This document shows positions 7,034 to 13,593 of a stretch of 13,593 bases of DNA, piece after piece (positions within the stretch are counted from its first letter, which is position 1; each line of letters starts with the position of its first letter). The notes below the pieces were generated by a model that saw only the letters and a list, made by a program, of their open reading frames with translations, was not told the DNA's origin and made no database searches. The DNA is from Candidatus Vogelbacteria bacterium (lineage in GTDB: Bacteria; Patescibacteria; Paceibacteria; UBA9973; UBA12445). Location: assembly GCA_016201425.1 (NCBI GenBank), contig JACQCW010000086.1:1-13593 (forward strand), read 5' to 3'. Both the position numbers and the translations under genes were made by a program.

Positions 7034-7054
7034 AATAGCCTTGTAGTGGCTATT
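7034..7054. repeat. Inverted repeat in the divergent intergenic region
   Basis: AATAGCC at 7034-7040 and GGCTATT at 7048-7054 form a perfect 7-bp inverted repeat with a 7-nt loop. It lies between the divergent starts at 6979 and 7166. No T-run follows on either strand, so a regulator-binding site or RNA hairpin is more likely than a terminator. The rest of 6980-7125 shows nothing I can name. Confidence 0.4.
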
Positions 7055-7125
7055 ATTCTGTAAATACCATCAGTCTCAGCGTAATATAATTCTACCTAGC
7101 CAAATAGATAATTGCAACCATTTCC

Positions 7126-7159
7126 AAAATTCGACAAAGAAAAATGTTGCGCATATAAT
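7126..7159 (+). promoter_or_regulatory. Duplicated 34-bp promoter, copy 1
   Basis: TCGACA at 7131-7136, a 17-bp spacer and a perfect TATAAT at 7154-7159 form a near-consensus sigma-70 promoter. The -10 ends 6 nt before the ATG at 7166. The whole 34-bp block recurs base for base at 7564-7597. Confidence 0.75.
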
Positions 7160-7165
7160 TACTGC

Positions 7166-7564
7166 ATGAGGAAAGAGAAAAAGGAGTACTTAGAAGTCCT
7201 CGCCGATGATATCAACGGCAAATTTGACATACTGATTGATGCGAACAAAATGTTAAGTGAGAAGATATCAGAGGTTCAAAAAACGTTAGGCTCTCATACC
7301 GACATATTAAACTCTCATACCGAAATTTTAAATAATCACTCTGCAGTTTTAAATAACCATTCTGAAATTTTAAATAATCACTCTGAAAAATTAGACTCAC
7401 ATACTGAAATGATCGGTTCAATAAAAACTGACGTGGAGATAATAAAAGAAGATGTGGTATTTCTTAAAAACGGCACCAAACGCAAGGTTGATGCCGAAGA
7501 ATTTTCTGCACTTGAGAGGCGGGTCATACTTACAGAAAAGAAACTGCAACGTTCACAAACTTAA
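7166..7564 (+). CDS. Heptad-repeat coiled-coil protein, unknown function
   Basis: This 132-residue protein has a charged N-terminus (MRKEKKEYLEVLADD). Six consecutive 7-residue units of the form [S/N]-H-[T/S]-x-x-[L/I]-x follow at residues 43-84, then a charged C-terminal helix. The repeat fits a coiled coil with one His at the same heptad position in every unit. The regularity suggests a short stalk or oligomerisation rod. There is no signal or membrane segment. The frame opens upstream of 7112, but the ATG at 7166 is chosen because a perfect promoter ends 6 nt before it, so any earlier start would lie upstream of the transcript. It is followed directly by the second promoter copy and the 7608 gene. 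Superficially similar multi-heptad proteins exist in many bacteria and phages; no function can be assigned. Confidence 0.75.
   Translation: MRKEKKEYLEVLADDINGKFDILIDANKMLSEKISEVQKTLGSHTDILNSHTEILNNHSAVLNNHSEILNNHSEKLDSHTEMIGSIKTDVEIIKEDVVFLKNGTKRKVDAEEFSALERRVILTEKKLQRSQT
7292..7417 (+). repeat. Six tandem 21-bp coding repeats
   Basis: Six in-frame 21-bp units encode SHTDILN, SHTEILN, NHSAVLN, NHSEILN, NHSEKLD and SHTEMIG. The central units are most alike at the DNA level, which suggests recent slippage or unequal exchange. Unit number could vary between strains. Confidence 0.8.
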
Positions 7565-7597
7565 AAATTCGACAAAGAAAAATGTTGCGCATATAAT
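7564..7597 (+). promoter_or_regulatory. Duplicated 34-bp promoter, copy 2
   Basis: This is an exact copy of the block at 7126-7159: TCGACA at 7569-7574, 17-bp spacer, TATAAT at 7592-7597. It begins on the last base of the upstream gene's stop codon. The -10 ends 10 nt before the ATG at 7608, giving a predicted leader of only a few nucleotides. Confidence 0.75.
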
Positions 7598-7607
7598 GAA
7601 GAAAATT

Positions 7608-8450
7608 ATGGCAGAAAAACTACAAATACAAAAAATTGAGCGATCAAACTTAGTACCAGACACGAAAGAGAGTATGTGGTTTGCGGATGCAATAGCAGAA
7701 ATACAAAAAGAATCATCTTTATCAAATGAAGAAGCGTCTCTCGTACTATATGACCAGACAATATCCCAACTAAGAACTCTCAACGAAGATAAAAGCTCTG
7801 CATTTCAAATTTTAAACGAGAATCGAGATAAAAAGGTCGAAAAAGCTATCGAGCTTTCCCTAATTATATCAAGTGTTCTTAGCAAAGAGAGTGTCGAAGA
7901 CCTGATCAATAAATCCAATAGTAATAAATTCCGACCTCTTTCGATGACCATCGAGCCCGGAGATATAATCAAAGAGAAAGAAACATATAGGGAATCAGGT
8001 AATCACGAAAATCTAACCGGGCTCGAAGCTAAAGAATTGGCAACGTGCAAAAAAATAGTTGATATTTTATTGGTGAGGATTTTTTCCGATGCCAACATTG
8101 CAAGTCTATCCAATATTTTTGAGCTGAATGATTCCAGCCCTGAATTAGCGGCCGACCTAGGCAAGCTAATCCAAGCGGCAGAACTGATCCAGCTTCACAG
8201 ACAACGCTTGGAGAGTGTCTCACAACAAAACAATAAAAGAATGGAGCTTTTGGATAACGCGATTGACCAAACTATAGGAAAAACGACACGACGGCCGACA
8301 CTCTACCTTAAAGAACTATTAGAAAAGTCTAATTGGGGACCAGCAGTCAATAATAATTTTGCGGGATTTAATCAAAAAACTCGTGACCTCGAGCAAAAAA
8401 CTGCGTCTAAAAGACGTGTCGTATCAGCCCGTGGCCAAACAATCAACTAA
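7608..8450 (+). CDS. Unrecognised helical protein
   Basis: This 280-residue soluble protein is not recognised. It appears almost entirely alpha-helical and charged, with no signal peptide, membrane span, nucleotide-binding motif or cysteine pair. The frame is open from 7452, but the upstream part overlaps the preceding gene. An in-frame ATG at 7596 overlaps the -10 box itself (its first two bases are the last two of TATAAT), so it cannot be on the transcript of this promoter. The ATG at 7608 is therefore preferred. The C-terminus is basic (KTASKRRVVSARGQ), which could contact nucleic acid, though that is speculative. Sharing an identical promoter with the heptad-repeat gene suggests the two are co-expressed. 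No hairpin terminator is seen in 8451-8519. Confidence 0.75.
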   Translation: MAEKLQIQKIERSNLVPDTKESMWFADAIAEIQKESSLSNEEASLVLYDQTISQLRTLNEDKSSAFQILNENRDKKVEKAIELSLIISSVLSKESVEDLINKSNSNKFRPLSMTIEPGDIIKEKETYRESGNHENLTGLEAKELATCKKIVDILLVRIFSDANIASLSNIFELNDSSPELAADLGKLIQAAELIQLHRQRLESVSQQNNKRMELLDNAIDQTIGKTTRRPTLYLKELLEKSNWGPAVNNNFAGFNQKTRDLEQKTASKRRVVSARGQTIN

Positions 8451-8519
8451 TTCAGTCAAATAGGTTATCCACCACCCATCCTTTACTCCAAATGGTTAAA
8501 ATGTTAAAAAAGACTGTCA

Positions 8520-8921
8520 GTGACCGAAAATCAAAAAATCAAAAAACTAATAGAAGAATCGTTTCTATCCTCTGAACAAAAGAGGTTTCTTGTTCAGCAT
8601 GTAGACCTTAAAGGTGTCGATATGAAGTTCTATTCTGTTTTTAATGATTACCTAGAGGATGCGACAAAAAACCAAGGCGACAAGTTTGAATCAACACTAA
8701 GGAAAATAAAGGACCTCCAAATAGAGTTAGATAAAAGAATTACACTCGAGAAGGCACGCATAGAAGAGCGGCTGGAACAAGAACTTTTAACCATAGACCC
8801 ACTTGATCTTAAAACAAAGAGGCGAATCTGGGAGGAATATTATGATACTCTTGACGAGTTGGGTGAAAGGTACAACAGGGGACTTCGTGATATGCTCTCA
8901 AAGATTATAGTCTCAATCTAG
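8520..8921 (+). CDS. Small coiled-coil protein, unknown function
   Basis: This 133-residue protein is of no family I recognise. A short N-terminal helical region (LIEESFLSSEQKRFLVQHVD) precedes a charged helix at about 58-95 (LRKIKDLQIELDKRITLEKARIEERLEQEL) that is likely a coiled coil. There are no membrane segments or cysteines. The GTG at 8520 is the only usable upstream start in frame; no Shine-Dalgarno and only weak -10 candidates (TAAAAT at 8497-8502, TAAAAA at 8505-8510) precede it. The gene converges on the T4SS-type ATPase gene, and their 3' ends overlap by 17 bp (8905-8921). It may belong with the two genes before it or be independent. Confidence 0.65.
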   Translation: MTENQKIKKLIEESFLSSEQKRFLVQHVDLKGVDMKFYSVFNDYLEDATKNQGDKFESTLRKIKDLQIELDKRITLEKARIEERLEQELLTIDPLDLKTKRRIWEEYYDTLDELGERYNRGLRDMLSKIIVSI

Positions 8922-11307
8922 CAAATATATCTTGTTCAACTTCTTGAAGATCTTTACCGTAAGTTAAACGTGAAAGTTCTTTCATCTTATCCATAAGTTC
9001 TCTGTTGCCCGGCGGTGTCATCTCAGTCTTCATGTTAAACGGCTTAGACGGTTGGCCGTTAATTAGAATTTTTGCAGCACAATTTTGAGCTTCAAAACTT
9101 ATCAAATCCTTGTCGCTAAACTCTGGGGCAAATTGCTTAAGAAGTAACTCTGTGTCTGGAGCGCCAACTCTAAATGCCACCATAGAGCCAACGTTACCAA
9201 AAACAGCATCTCTGATCTCATCCTCAAGTTGGTCTATAAATTGATGGGCCAACCCCAAACACAACTTGTACTTTCTTGCTTCAGACAAAATTACTGCAAT
9301 CGAATCAGTAGTATAATTTTGAAATTCATCTATATAAAAATAGAAATCTTTTAATTTCGACTTATCAGCGGTATCAGCACGAGAAAGAGCGGCTTGGGTT
9401 ATCTTGCCAACTATAAGCATACCCAACAACTCAGAGTTCAAGTCACCAATCTTACCTTTTGAAAGATTGACGAGCAGGATCTTGCCCTCGTCCATAACCT
9501 TTCTGAAGTTAAATGCAGATTTAGTTTGACCGATAATTGGACGCATGTAGTCGTTGGCAGTAAAGTTGCCAAATTTAGTACTAATATAAACTCCCATATT
9601 TGCTAGTGACCAATCTCCAGTGGCTTTTGCCGCCTCTTTTTCCCAAAAGTCGATAACTGTTGGGTTTGAAATTCTGGCTAACTTCCTGTTTCTATACTCA
9701 TCATCGGCGAAAATCCTCGGAACCTCCATAAGTGTACACGGTTCATTGACAGCATCTTCCATCAAAAGGATTAAGGTATTCCTCATATATTGTTCGAACA
9801 TTGGCCCCATCGAAGCTTTGTCGAACAGCTTGTTGAAAATACCCTGTATTTCATTAACAATAAAAGTTTTTTGCTCAGGCTTAGCTAGATCATATTCAAG
9901 CATGTTTAACCCAAGTGGTCTTGATAGGTCAGCAGGATCAAAATAAATAACGTCATTAATTCTGTGTTTAGGAATTCTCTGCAACATGTCCTCCGCAAAC
10001 TCACCATGCGGGTCCATGAGGCAAAAACCCTTACCTTGTTCTGCGTCCTGAATAGCCATGTTTAACATAGTTCGTGATTTACCGGTTCCTGTCTGTCCAA
10101 TTATATACAGATGCCTCCTGCGGTCATCATCTGTCATTCGCACAAACCTCTCGTCACCACGATACATACTGTGACCAAGAATAACGCCCTCCTTAGGCAA
10201 ATTTTCTGGGGGAGGGGCCTCTTTAACTTTCAGCCAAGTGATGCGAGGAACATCAGTAGAGTACGTAGGGAGATGAAAAATCGAAGCAATCTCTTCTGTA
10301 TTTAGAACCATCTCCTGTTGTGGGTTAAAAACTCTGAAGGAATAATCAAACAAACTCTTTTTGTAATTTTGCTTATCAACTTTGACGACCTTTAGTTCAT
10401 TTCTAACCGGAGCGCCAAATTGCGAAAATGATCCAGCGAGTGACAATAAGATGTCCTCTGCGGAGTCTTTGGATTGACCAGAACTTACAATTCTCACATT
10501 AACCCTAAATAACTGTTTAGAAATCTTCGCTTGAAGAGCCTTCACCGCGTCGTCATCAACCACTTTATCCTTTCCCTCTTCATGGGCTCCAGAGAAAATG
10601 AACTTCTTGATCTCTTTAGCAAACTGCTTACCAAATTCGAGCGCTGAAAACCTCCCAAGTTTTAAAACTTTTTTTAGTGATTCGCCATTTTTCAACTTCT
10701 CTATGGCATAAACTACGAGACTCTTGGTCTCCTTAGACGCAGGCTCCATTACAATCTGAAGCGACGCGCCCTCACCGATCTCTTGCAGCTTAGAAAGAGT
10801 GCTCACAATTGGAGCAAAAGTATCAACATCAGCCTCTTTATAAGTTCTGAGTGGAATAATAAAGCTGTCACGAAGTGTCAAATACGCCGAAGCTGACTCG
10901 CTATTATGCCCAAAGATATTGTAGTCGGTAACCTCTTCAACCTTGGCGGTCGGAAAAAGGCCCTGAATCTGCCTCATTGCAAAATCGGTCGATTGCTTTG
11001 GGATTGATATGTAAAAGTTAATCAGCTCATTGGTGTGTGGCACCGACACCTCAAAAACAAATGGCTGATGGATAGATGACAGCGCGGCAAAAAGTTGCTC
11101 TGTGAGATTAATCTGCTTTACCAAACCTTCTTTTTGCTGTTCCTCTGTAGCCTTTTGAACGCGAATAAGCAGAAGAGTTGTCTCGAGGGTTAATGTGCTT
11201 TTGCGCTTTTTGTAGTTAATTACAAAAATAAAGAACAGAAACAGGAGAATGGACGCTCCAATCATATAACTATTGATACCATATATGTTAGTTGAGAAAT
11301 CGGTCAT
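8905..11307 (-). CDS. Membrane-anchored VirD4/TraD-like T4SS-type ATPase
   Basis: This 800-residue protein has a membrane helix at about 14-32 (YMIGASILLFLFFIFVINY) and an N-terminal domain of about 350 residues. A RecA-like motor follows: Walker A GQTGTGKS at 404-411, GFCLMDPHGEFAEDM shortly after, Walker B FYFYIDEFQ with Asp660-Glu661, and a LGLAHQF segment. This matches the HerA/VirD4/TraG-TraD group, which couples DNA or protein substrates to type IV secretion channels or pumps DNA. VirB4-like ATPases share the motor, but the N-terminal anchor and DPHGE style favour the coupling-protein side. Its ATG abuts the TAA of the upstream 144-aa gene, and a weak GAGGT lies 12 nt before it, so translational coupling is likely. 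No relaxase, pilin or channel genes are in the window. A role in DNA uptake or transfer is inferred. Confidence 0.85.
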   Translation of the reverse strand: MTDFSTNIYGINSYMIGASILLFLFFIFVINYKKRKSTLTLETTLLLIRVQKATEEQQKEGLVKQINLTEQLFAALSSIHQPFVFEVSVPHTNELINFYISIPKQSTDFAMRQIQGLFPTAKVEEVTDYNIFGHNSESASAYLTLRDSFIIPLRTYKEADVDTFAPIVSTLSKLQEIGEGASLQIVMEPASKETKSLVVYAIEKLKNGESLKKVLKLGRFSALEFGKQFAKEIKKFIFSGAHEEGKDKVVDDDAVKALQAKISKQLFRVNVRIVSSGQSKDSAEDILLSLAGSFSQFGAPVRNELKVVKVDKQNYKKSLFDYSFRVFNPQQEMVLNTEEIASIFHLPTYSTDVPRITWLKVKEAPPPENLPKEGVILGHSMYRGDERFVRMTDDDRRRHLYIIGQTGTGKSRTMLNMAIQDAEQGKGFCLMDPHGEFAEDMLQRIPKHRINDVIYFDPADLSRPLGLNMLEYDLAKPEQKTFIVNEIQGIFNKLFDKASMGPMFEQYMRNTLILLMEDAVNEPCTLMEVPRIFADDEYRNRKLARISNPTVIDFWEKEAAKATGDWSLANMGVYISTKFGNFTANDYMRPIIGQTKSAFNFRKVMDEGKILLVNLSKGKIGDLNSELLGMLIVGKITQAALSRADTADKSKLKDFYFYIDEFQNYTTDSIAVILSEARKYKLCLGLAHQFIDQLEDEIRDAVFGNVGSMVAFRVGAPDTELLLKQFAPEFSDKDLISFEAQNCAAKILINGQPSKPFNMKTEMTPPGNRELMDKMKELSRLTYGKDLQEVEQDIFARLRL

Positions 11308-11742
11308 TTATTTCAAAATACCTCGTTTTTTTAATTCAATATAAAGTTTGTCTGTAAGAACATCGTGGAACGCATCAATAATATACGGCTCTTCGAATTC
11401 GAGCTCTTTGAAAGTCTTCTGCATTCCTTTACTAAACACATCTTCGACCAGTCTCTCCACAATCCCGCGGCTTTCTGGGTCGAGAAAGTCTAGATAACTC
11501 TTACCGTCATCAGTTTTTACAACAACCACGGGAGTTGTTTGTTGGGTTGTTGTTGCTGCAGCGGTTGTGGCCTGAGCTTGTGGAACAGTATTACTAATCT
11601 TTTCCCCTACGACCGCCTTAACTAAATCACGCTCCTCAACTACGTGGGCCCCCAACTCTAGAATCTTCCTCTTCTCGGCAATCTTTTGCGAGAGTTCGGC
11701 AATCTCTGCCTCTATGTTATTTTTAGAAAAATCTTCTGGCAT
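11308..11742 (-). CDS. Small partner protein of the T4SS-type ATPase, unknown family
   Basis: This 144-residue protein has an N-terminal charged helix with a short coiled coil (IEAEIAELSQKIAEKRKILE). A Gln/Ala/Thr-rich linker follows at about 65-84, then a compact C-terminal domain rich in acidic and aromatic residues (YLDFLDPESRGIVERLVED, ending KLYIELKKRGILK). I do not recognise the family. The frame allows an ATG at 11760, but the ATG at 11742 is chosen because a perfect TATAAT ends 7 nt before it and overlaps the longer version. Its stop codon directly abuts the ATPase ATG, so the two are one operon and probably act together, perhaps as an adaptor. That role is inferred from gene order only. 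Confidence 0.75.
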   Translation of the reverse strand: MPEDFSKNNIEAEIAELSQKIAEKRKILELGAHVVEERDLVKAVVGEKISNTVPQAQATTAAATTTQQTTPVVVVKTDDGKSYLDFLDPESRGIVERLVEDVFSKGMQKTFKELEFEEPYIIDAFHDVLTDKLYIELKKRGILK

Positions 11743-11749
11743 GGTTAAT

Positions 11750-11755
11750 ATTATA
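11750..11755 (-). promoter_or_regulatory. -10 box of the ATPase operon (leaderless start)
   Basis: A perfect TATAAT on the minus strand at 11755-11750 ends 7 nt before the ATG at 11742. At 17 bp the -35 position reads TTATCT, a poor match. It shares a 58-bp intergenic region with the oppositely oriented helicase promoter. Confidence 0.55.
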
Positions 11756-11784
11756 TACAAAAATAGGAAAATAGATAACCTCTA

Positions 11785-11793
11785 TGCTATATT
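11785..11793 (+). promoter_or_regulatory. Extended -10 promoter of the helicase gene
   Basis: TGC-TATATT at 11785-11793 is an extended -10 element (TG one base before the hexamer, 5 of 6 to TATAAT). It ends 7 nt before the ATG at 11801. No -35 is evident, as is usual for extended -10 promoters. Confidence 0.55.
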
Positions 11794-11800
11794 TCTTTTC

Positions 11801-13593
11801 ATGGATTATCTAGCGGGGCTAAACGAGAGGCAAAAAGAGGCTGTGCAACACAAAGACGGGCCGCTTTTGATTGTGGCGGGTGCCGGGGCAGGTAAGACCA
11901 AAACAATTACTCATAGAATTGCCCACTTGATTGCTGGTGGGGTAAATCCAAGAAACATCTTGGCTGTAACTTTCACAAATAAGGCCGCGAAAGAAATGCG
12001 GGACAGAGTAGAAGTGCTTTTGAATCGGAGGTCCAACCTCCGGGAAGAAGAGGTCGGACCTCCGATTCAAATCACGCCCCTCATCTCTACCTTCCACTCA
12101 CTTGGTGTCCAAATACTAAAAGAAAATGCTAACACTCTCGGCGTTAGTCGCTACTTTTCGATTTTAGACAAAGACGAATCACTCTCGCTTATTAAGAAAT
12201 GTGCCAAGGAGATGGGTCTTTCACCAAAGGAGTTCAGCCCGAACGCAGTTCAGGCAATAATCTCGCGAGAGAAGAATAAACTGATCACACCAGATAGATT
12301 TGAGGTCAAAAGCGAAAATCATTTCTTCGGCGAGATGGTTCATGGAATCTGGGAGAAGTACGAAAGAAAAATGAGGGAACAAAAGGCCTTTGACTTCGAC
12401 GATCTTATAGCCCAGCCAGTCTTTCTCTTACGATCCAACGACAGGGTACGCGAATTTTATCAATCACTCTGGAGGTACATCCATATTGATGAATACCAAG
12501 ACACCAATATGGCCCAATACGAACTTTCAAAATTGCTAGCAGAAAAGCATGGAAATATTTGTGTGGTTGGGGACTCAGACCAGGCAATCTACGGCTGGAG
12601 GCAAGCTGACTATCGAAATATTCTAAACTTCGAACAGAACTTCCCGGGGACAAAAACTGTTTTACTTGAAGAAAATTATAGATCAACAAGAAATATTTTG
12701 GGTGCTGCCAACGAAGTGATCAAAAAAAACAGGCAGAGAAAAGAGAAGAACCTCTTCACTAATCGCGAAGAAGGACAAAAAATTCTCGTGTACGGAGCAT
12801 TCGATGAGAACGATGAAGCTAGGTTTGTGACAACTAAAGTGAGAGAAATTTTGACAAACAAAACAGTTCGTCCCGAAGAGATCGCGGTTCTCTATCGGGC
12901 AAACTTTCAATCACGAATTCTTGAAGAAAAGTTTCTAAAAAGTAATTTACAATACCAAGTTTTGGGCATCAGGTTTTACGAAAGAAAAGAGATCAAAGAT
13001 GTTGTCGCCTTGATAAGATATGCTGTAAACACAGGGGATTTACAAAGTATGGAAAGAATCATAAATGTTCCGCCGCGCGGAATCGGAGACGTGTCCTTCA
13101 ACAAAGTTATATCGGGTCGCGAAGGCGATCTGCCACAAAGACTCCAAGAAAAGTTGCGCGAATTCAGACAAATGACAGCTAAGGCCAACGAGATTTTATT
13201 ATCAAATAAACTATCCGATTCGATCAAGAAAATTATCGAACTTTCTGGTATGGACAAAAGTCTGCGGAGTGAGGAGGATGGTGAAGAACGAATCGAAAAC
13301 TTAAAGGAATTGGTAACAATTGCAACAAAATATGACTTTCTTACACCTGAAGAGGCATTAGATAAGTTTTTAACAGAAACCGCTCTTCTCTCGGATCAAG
13401 ATTCGTTAACCGAAGAAAAAAAGGGGGTAAAACTGATGACAGTACATGCTTCAAAAGGGCTTGAGTTCAAGTATGTCTTTGTTACCGGACTCGAAGAAGA
13501 CCTCTTTCCTCATCGATCGATGGATCCAAGAGCAGAAAACGATCCCGAAGAAGAGCGACGTCTCTTTTATGTCGCTATCACTCGGGCCAAAGA
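11801..13593 (+). CDS. uvrD: UvrD/PcrA-family superfamily 1 DNA helicase (3' end cut off)
   Basis: The frame is open from the ATG at 11801 to the window edge (597 codons); no stop is reached. The superfamily 1A motifs are all in order: Q-motif region LNERQKEAV, Walker A AGAGAGKT at 26-33, TFTNKAAKEM, STFHSLGV, Walker B HIDEYQDTN with Asp230-Glu231, VVGDSDQAIYGWRQAD at about 255-270, EENYRSTRNI, LMTVHASKGLEF at 545-556, and EEERRLFYVAITRAK at the edge. This is a 3'-5' helicase of the PcrA/UvrD/Rep group, used in excision repair, replication and removal of proteins from DNA. Rep cannot be excluded. Residues 74-90 are encoded by a palindromic element inserted in frame between motifs Ia and Ib. 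Seven nt separate an extended -10 from the ATG, and no Shine-Dalgarno is present. Confidence 0.93.
   Translation, partial: MDYLAGLNERQKEAVQHKDGPLLIVAGAGAGKTKTITHRIAHLIAGGVNPRNILAVTFTNKAAKEMRDRVEVLLNRRSNLREEEVGPPIQITPLISTFHSLGVQILKENANTLGVSRYFSILDKDESLSLIKKCAKEMGLSPKEFSPNAVQAIISREKNKLITPDRFEVKSENHFFGEMVHGIWEKYERKMREQKAFDFDDLIAQPVFLLRSNDRVREFYQSLWRYIHIDEYQDTNMAQYELSKLLAEKHGNICVVGDSDQAIYGWRQADYRNILNFEQNFPGTKTVLLEENYRSTRNILGAANEVIKKNRQRKEKNLFTNREEGQKILVYGAFDENDEARFVTTKVREILTNKTVRPEEIAVLYRANFQSRILEEKFLKSNLQYQVLGIRFYERKEIKDVVALIRYAVNTGDLQSMERIINVPPRGIGDVSFNKVISGREGDLPQRLQEKLREFRQMTAKANEILLSNKLSDSIKKIIELSGMDKSLRSEEDGEERIENLKELVTIATKYDFLTPEEALDKFLTETALLSDQDSLTEEKKGVKLMTVHASKGLEFKYVFVTGLEEDLFPHRSMDPRAENDPEEERRLFYVAITRAK
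12019..12071. repeat. In-frame palindromic element inside the helicase gene
   Basis: Arms TTTGAATCGGAGGTCC (12019-12034) and GGACCTCCGATTCAAA (12056-12071) are perfect 16-bp inverted repeats. Beyond an A/C mismatch, ACCTC (12036-12040) and GAGGT (12050-12054) add 5 bp around a 9-nt loop. The plus strand reads LNRRSNLREEEVGPPIQ. The minus strand, in one frame, reads a near copy (LNRRSDLFFPEVGPPIQ). Confidence 0.85.

Noticed and set aside
7112..7165. Upstream start for the heptad-repeat protein
   Set aside because: The extra codons run through a near-consensus promoter whose -10 ends 6 nt before the ATG at 7166.
7292..7417. Regular repeats resembling a small CRISPR array
   Set aside because: The units are contiguous 21-bp in-frame coding repeats without spacers and encode a heptad pattern.
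8451..8519. Search for a terminator or promoter between the 7608 and 8520 genes
   Set aside because: No hairpin is seen, and TAAAAT at 8497-8502 lacks a -35 and sits 17 nt from the GTG, so it is not listed as a feature.
8905..8921. Convergent 17-bp overlap of two genes
   Set aside because: Short tail-to-tail overlaps are common in compact genomes, so it was not raised as a finding.
1..13593. No called gene ends in TGA, hinting at TGA recoded to glycine as in Gracilibacteria and SR1
   Set aside because: All genes read through cleanly with the standard code, no in-frame TGA is needed, and conserved glycines in the Walker A loops use GGN codons. About a dozen stops is too few to argue from.

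Overview
The window looks like chromosomal DNA of a candidate-phyla-radiation bacterium (Patescibacteria, probably Parcubacteria-like). No rRNA or marker tree is available, so this rests on gene style. There is moderate-to-low GC by eye, standard-code ORFs ending almost only in TAA or TAG, lysine/glutamate-rich coiled-coil proteins with no recognisable family, a DksA/TraR-like protein with a degenerate zinc finger, a LysM-M23 peptidase with an N-terminal membrane anchor, and a solitary VirD4/TraD-type ATPase.

Layout. 1-2674 (+): the 3' end of pnp (KH and S1 domains), two charged coiled-coil proteins (the second membrane-anchored) and a DksA/TraR-like protein, closed by an intrinsic terminator. 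2758-3525 (+): an unrecognised gene with a strong Shine-Dalgarno, enclosed between two terminators. 3644-5005 (+): comM, broken by loss of about 60 codons that include Walker B, with a TAG at the junction. 5051-6979 (-): a LysM/M23 cell-wall hydrolase followed by a membrane-anchored unknown protein. 7166-8921 (+): three unknown helical proteins, the first made of six 7-residue repeats; the first two are driven by identical copies of a 34-bp promoter. 8905-11742 (-): a small protein and an 800-aa membrane-anchored T4SS-type ATPase in a two-gene operon. 11801-end (+): a UvrD/PcrA helicase cut by the window edge and carrying an in-frame palindromic insert.

The most interesting pattern is regulatory. 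At least seven gene starts have a -10-like hexamer ending 6-7 nt before the start codon (10 nt in one more case) and no Shine-Dalgarno. Several also have a TTGACA-like -35 (TCGACA, TAGACA or TTTACA) 17-18 bp upstream. This predicts leaderless mRNAs. Clear Shine-Dalgarno sites appear at only two genes, one of them operon-internal. Starts were re-chosen accordingly (1022, 7166, 7608, 11742 and, by Shine-Dalgarno, 5764).

Other points worth a second look are the palindrome in uvrD, which encodes nearly the same peptide on both strands (like Rickettsia palindromic elements), the excised Walker B of comM, and the duplicated promoter. No tRNA, rRNA, CRISPR array, transposase or integrase was seen.
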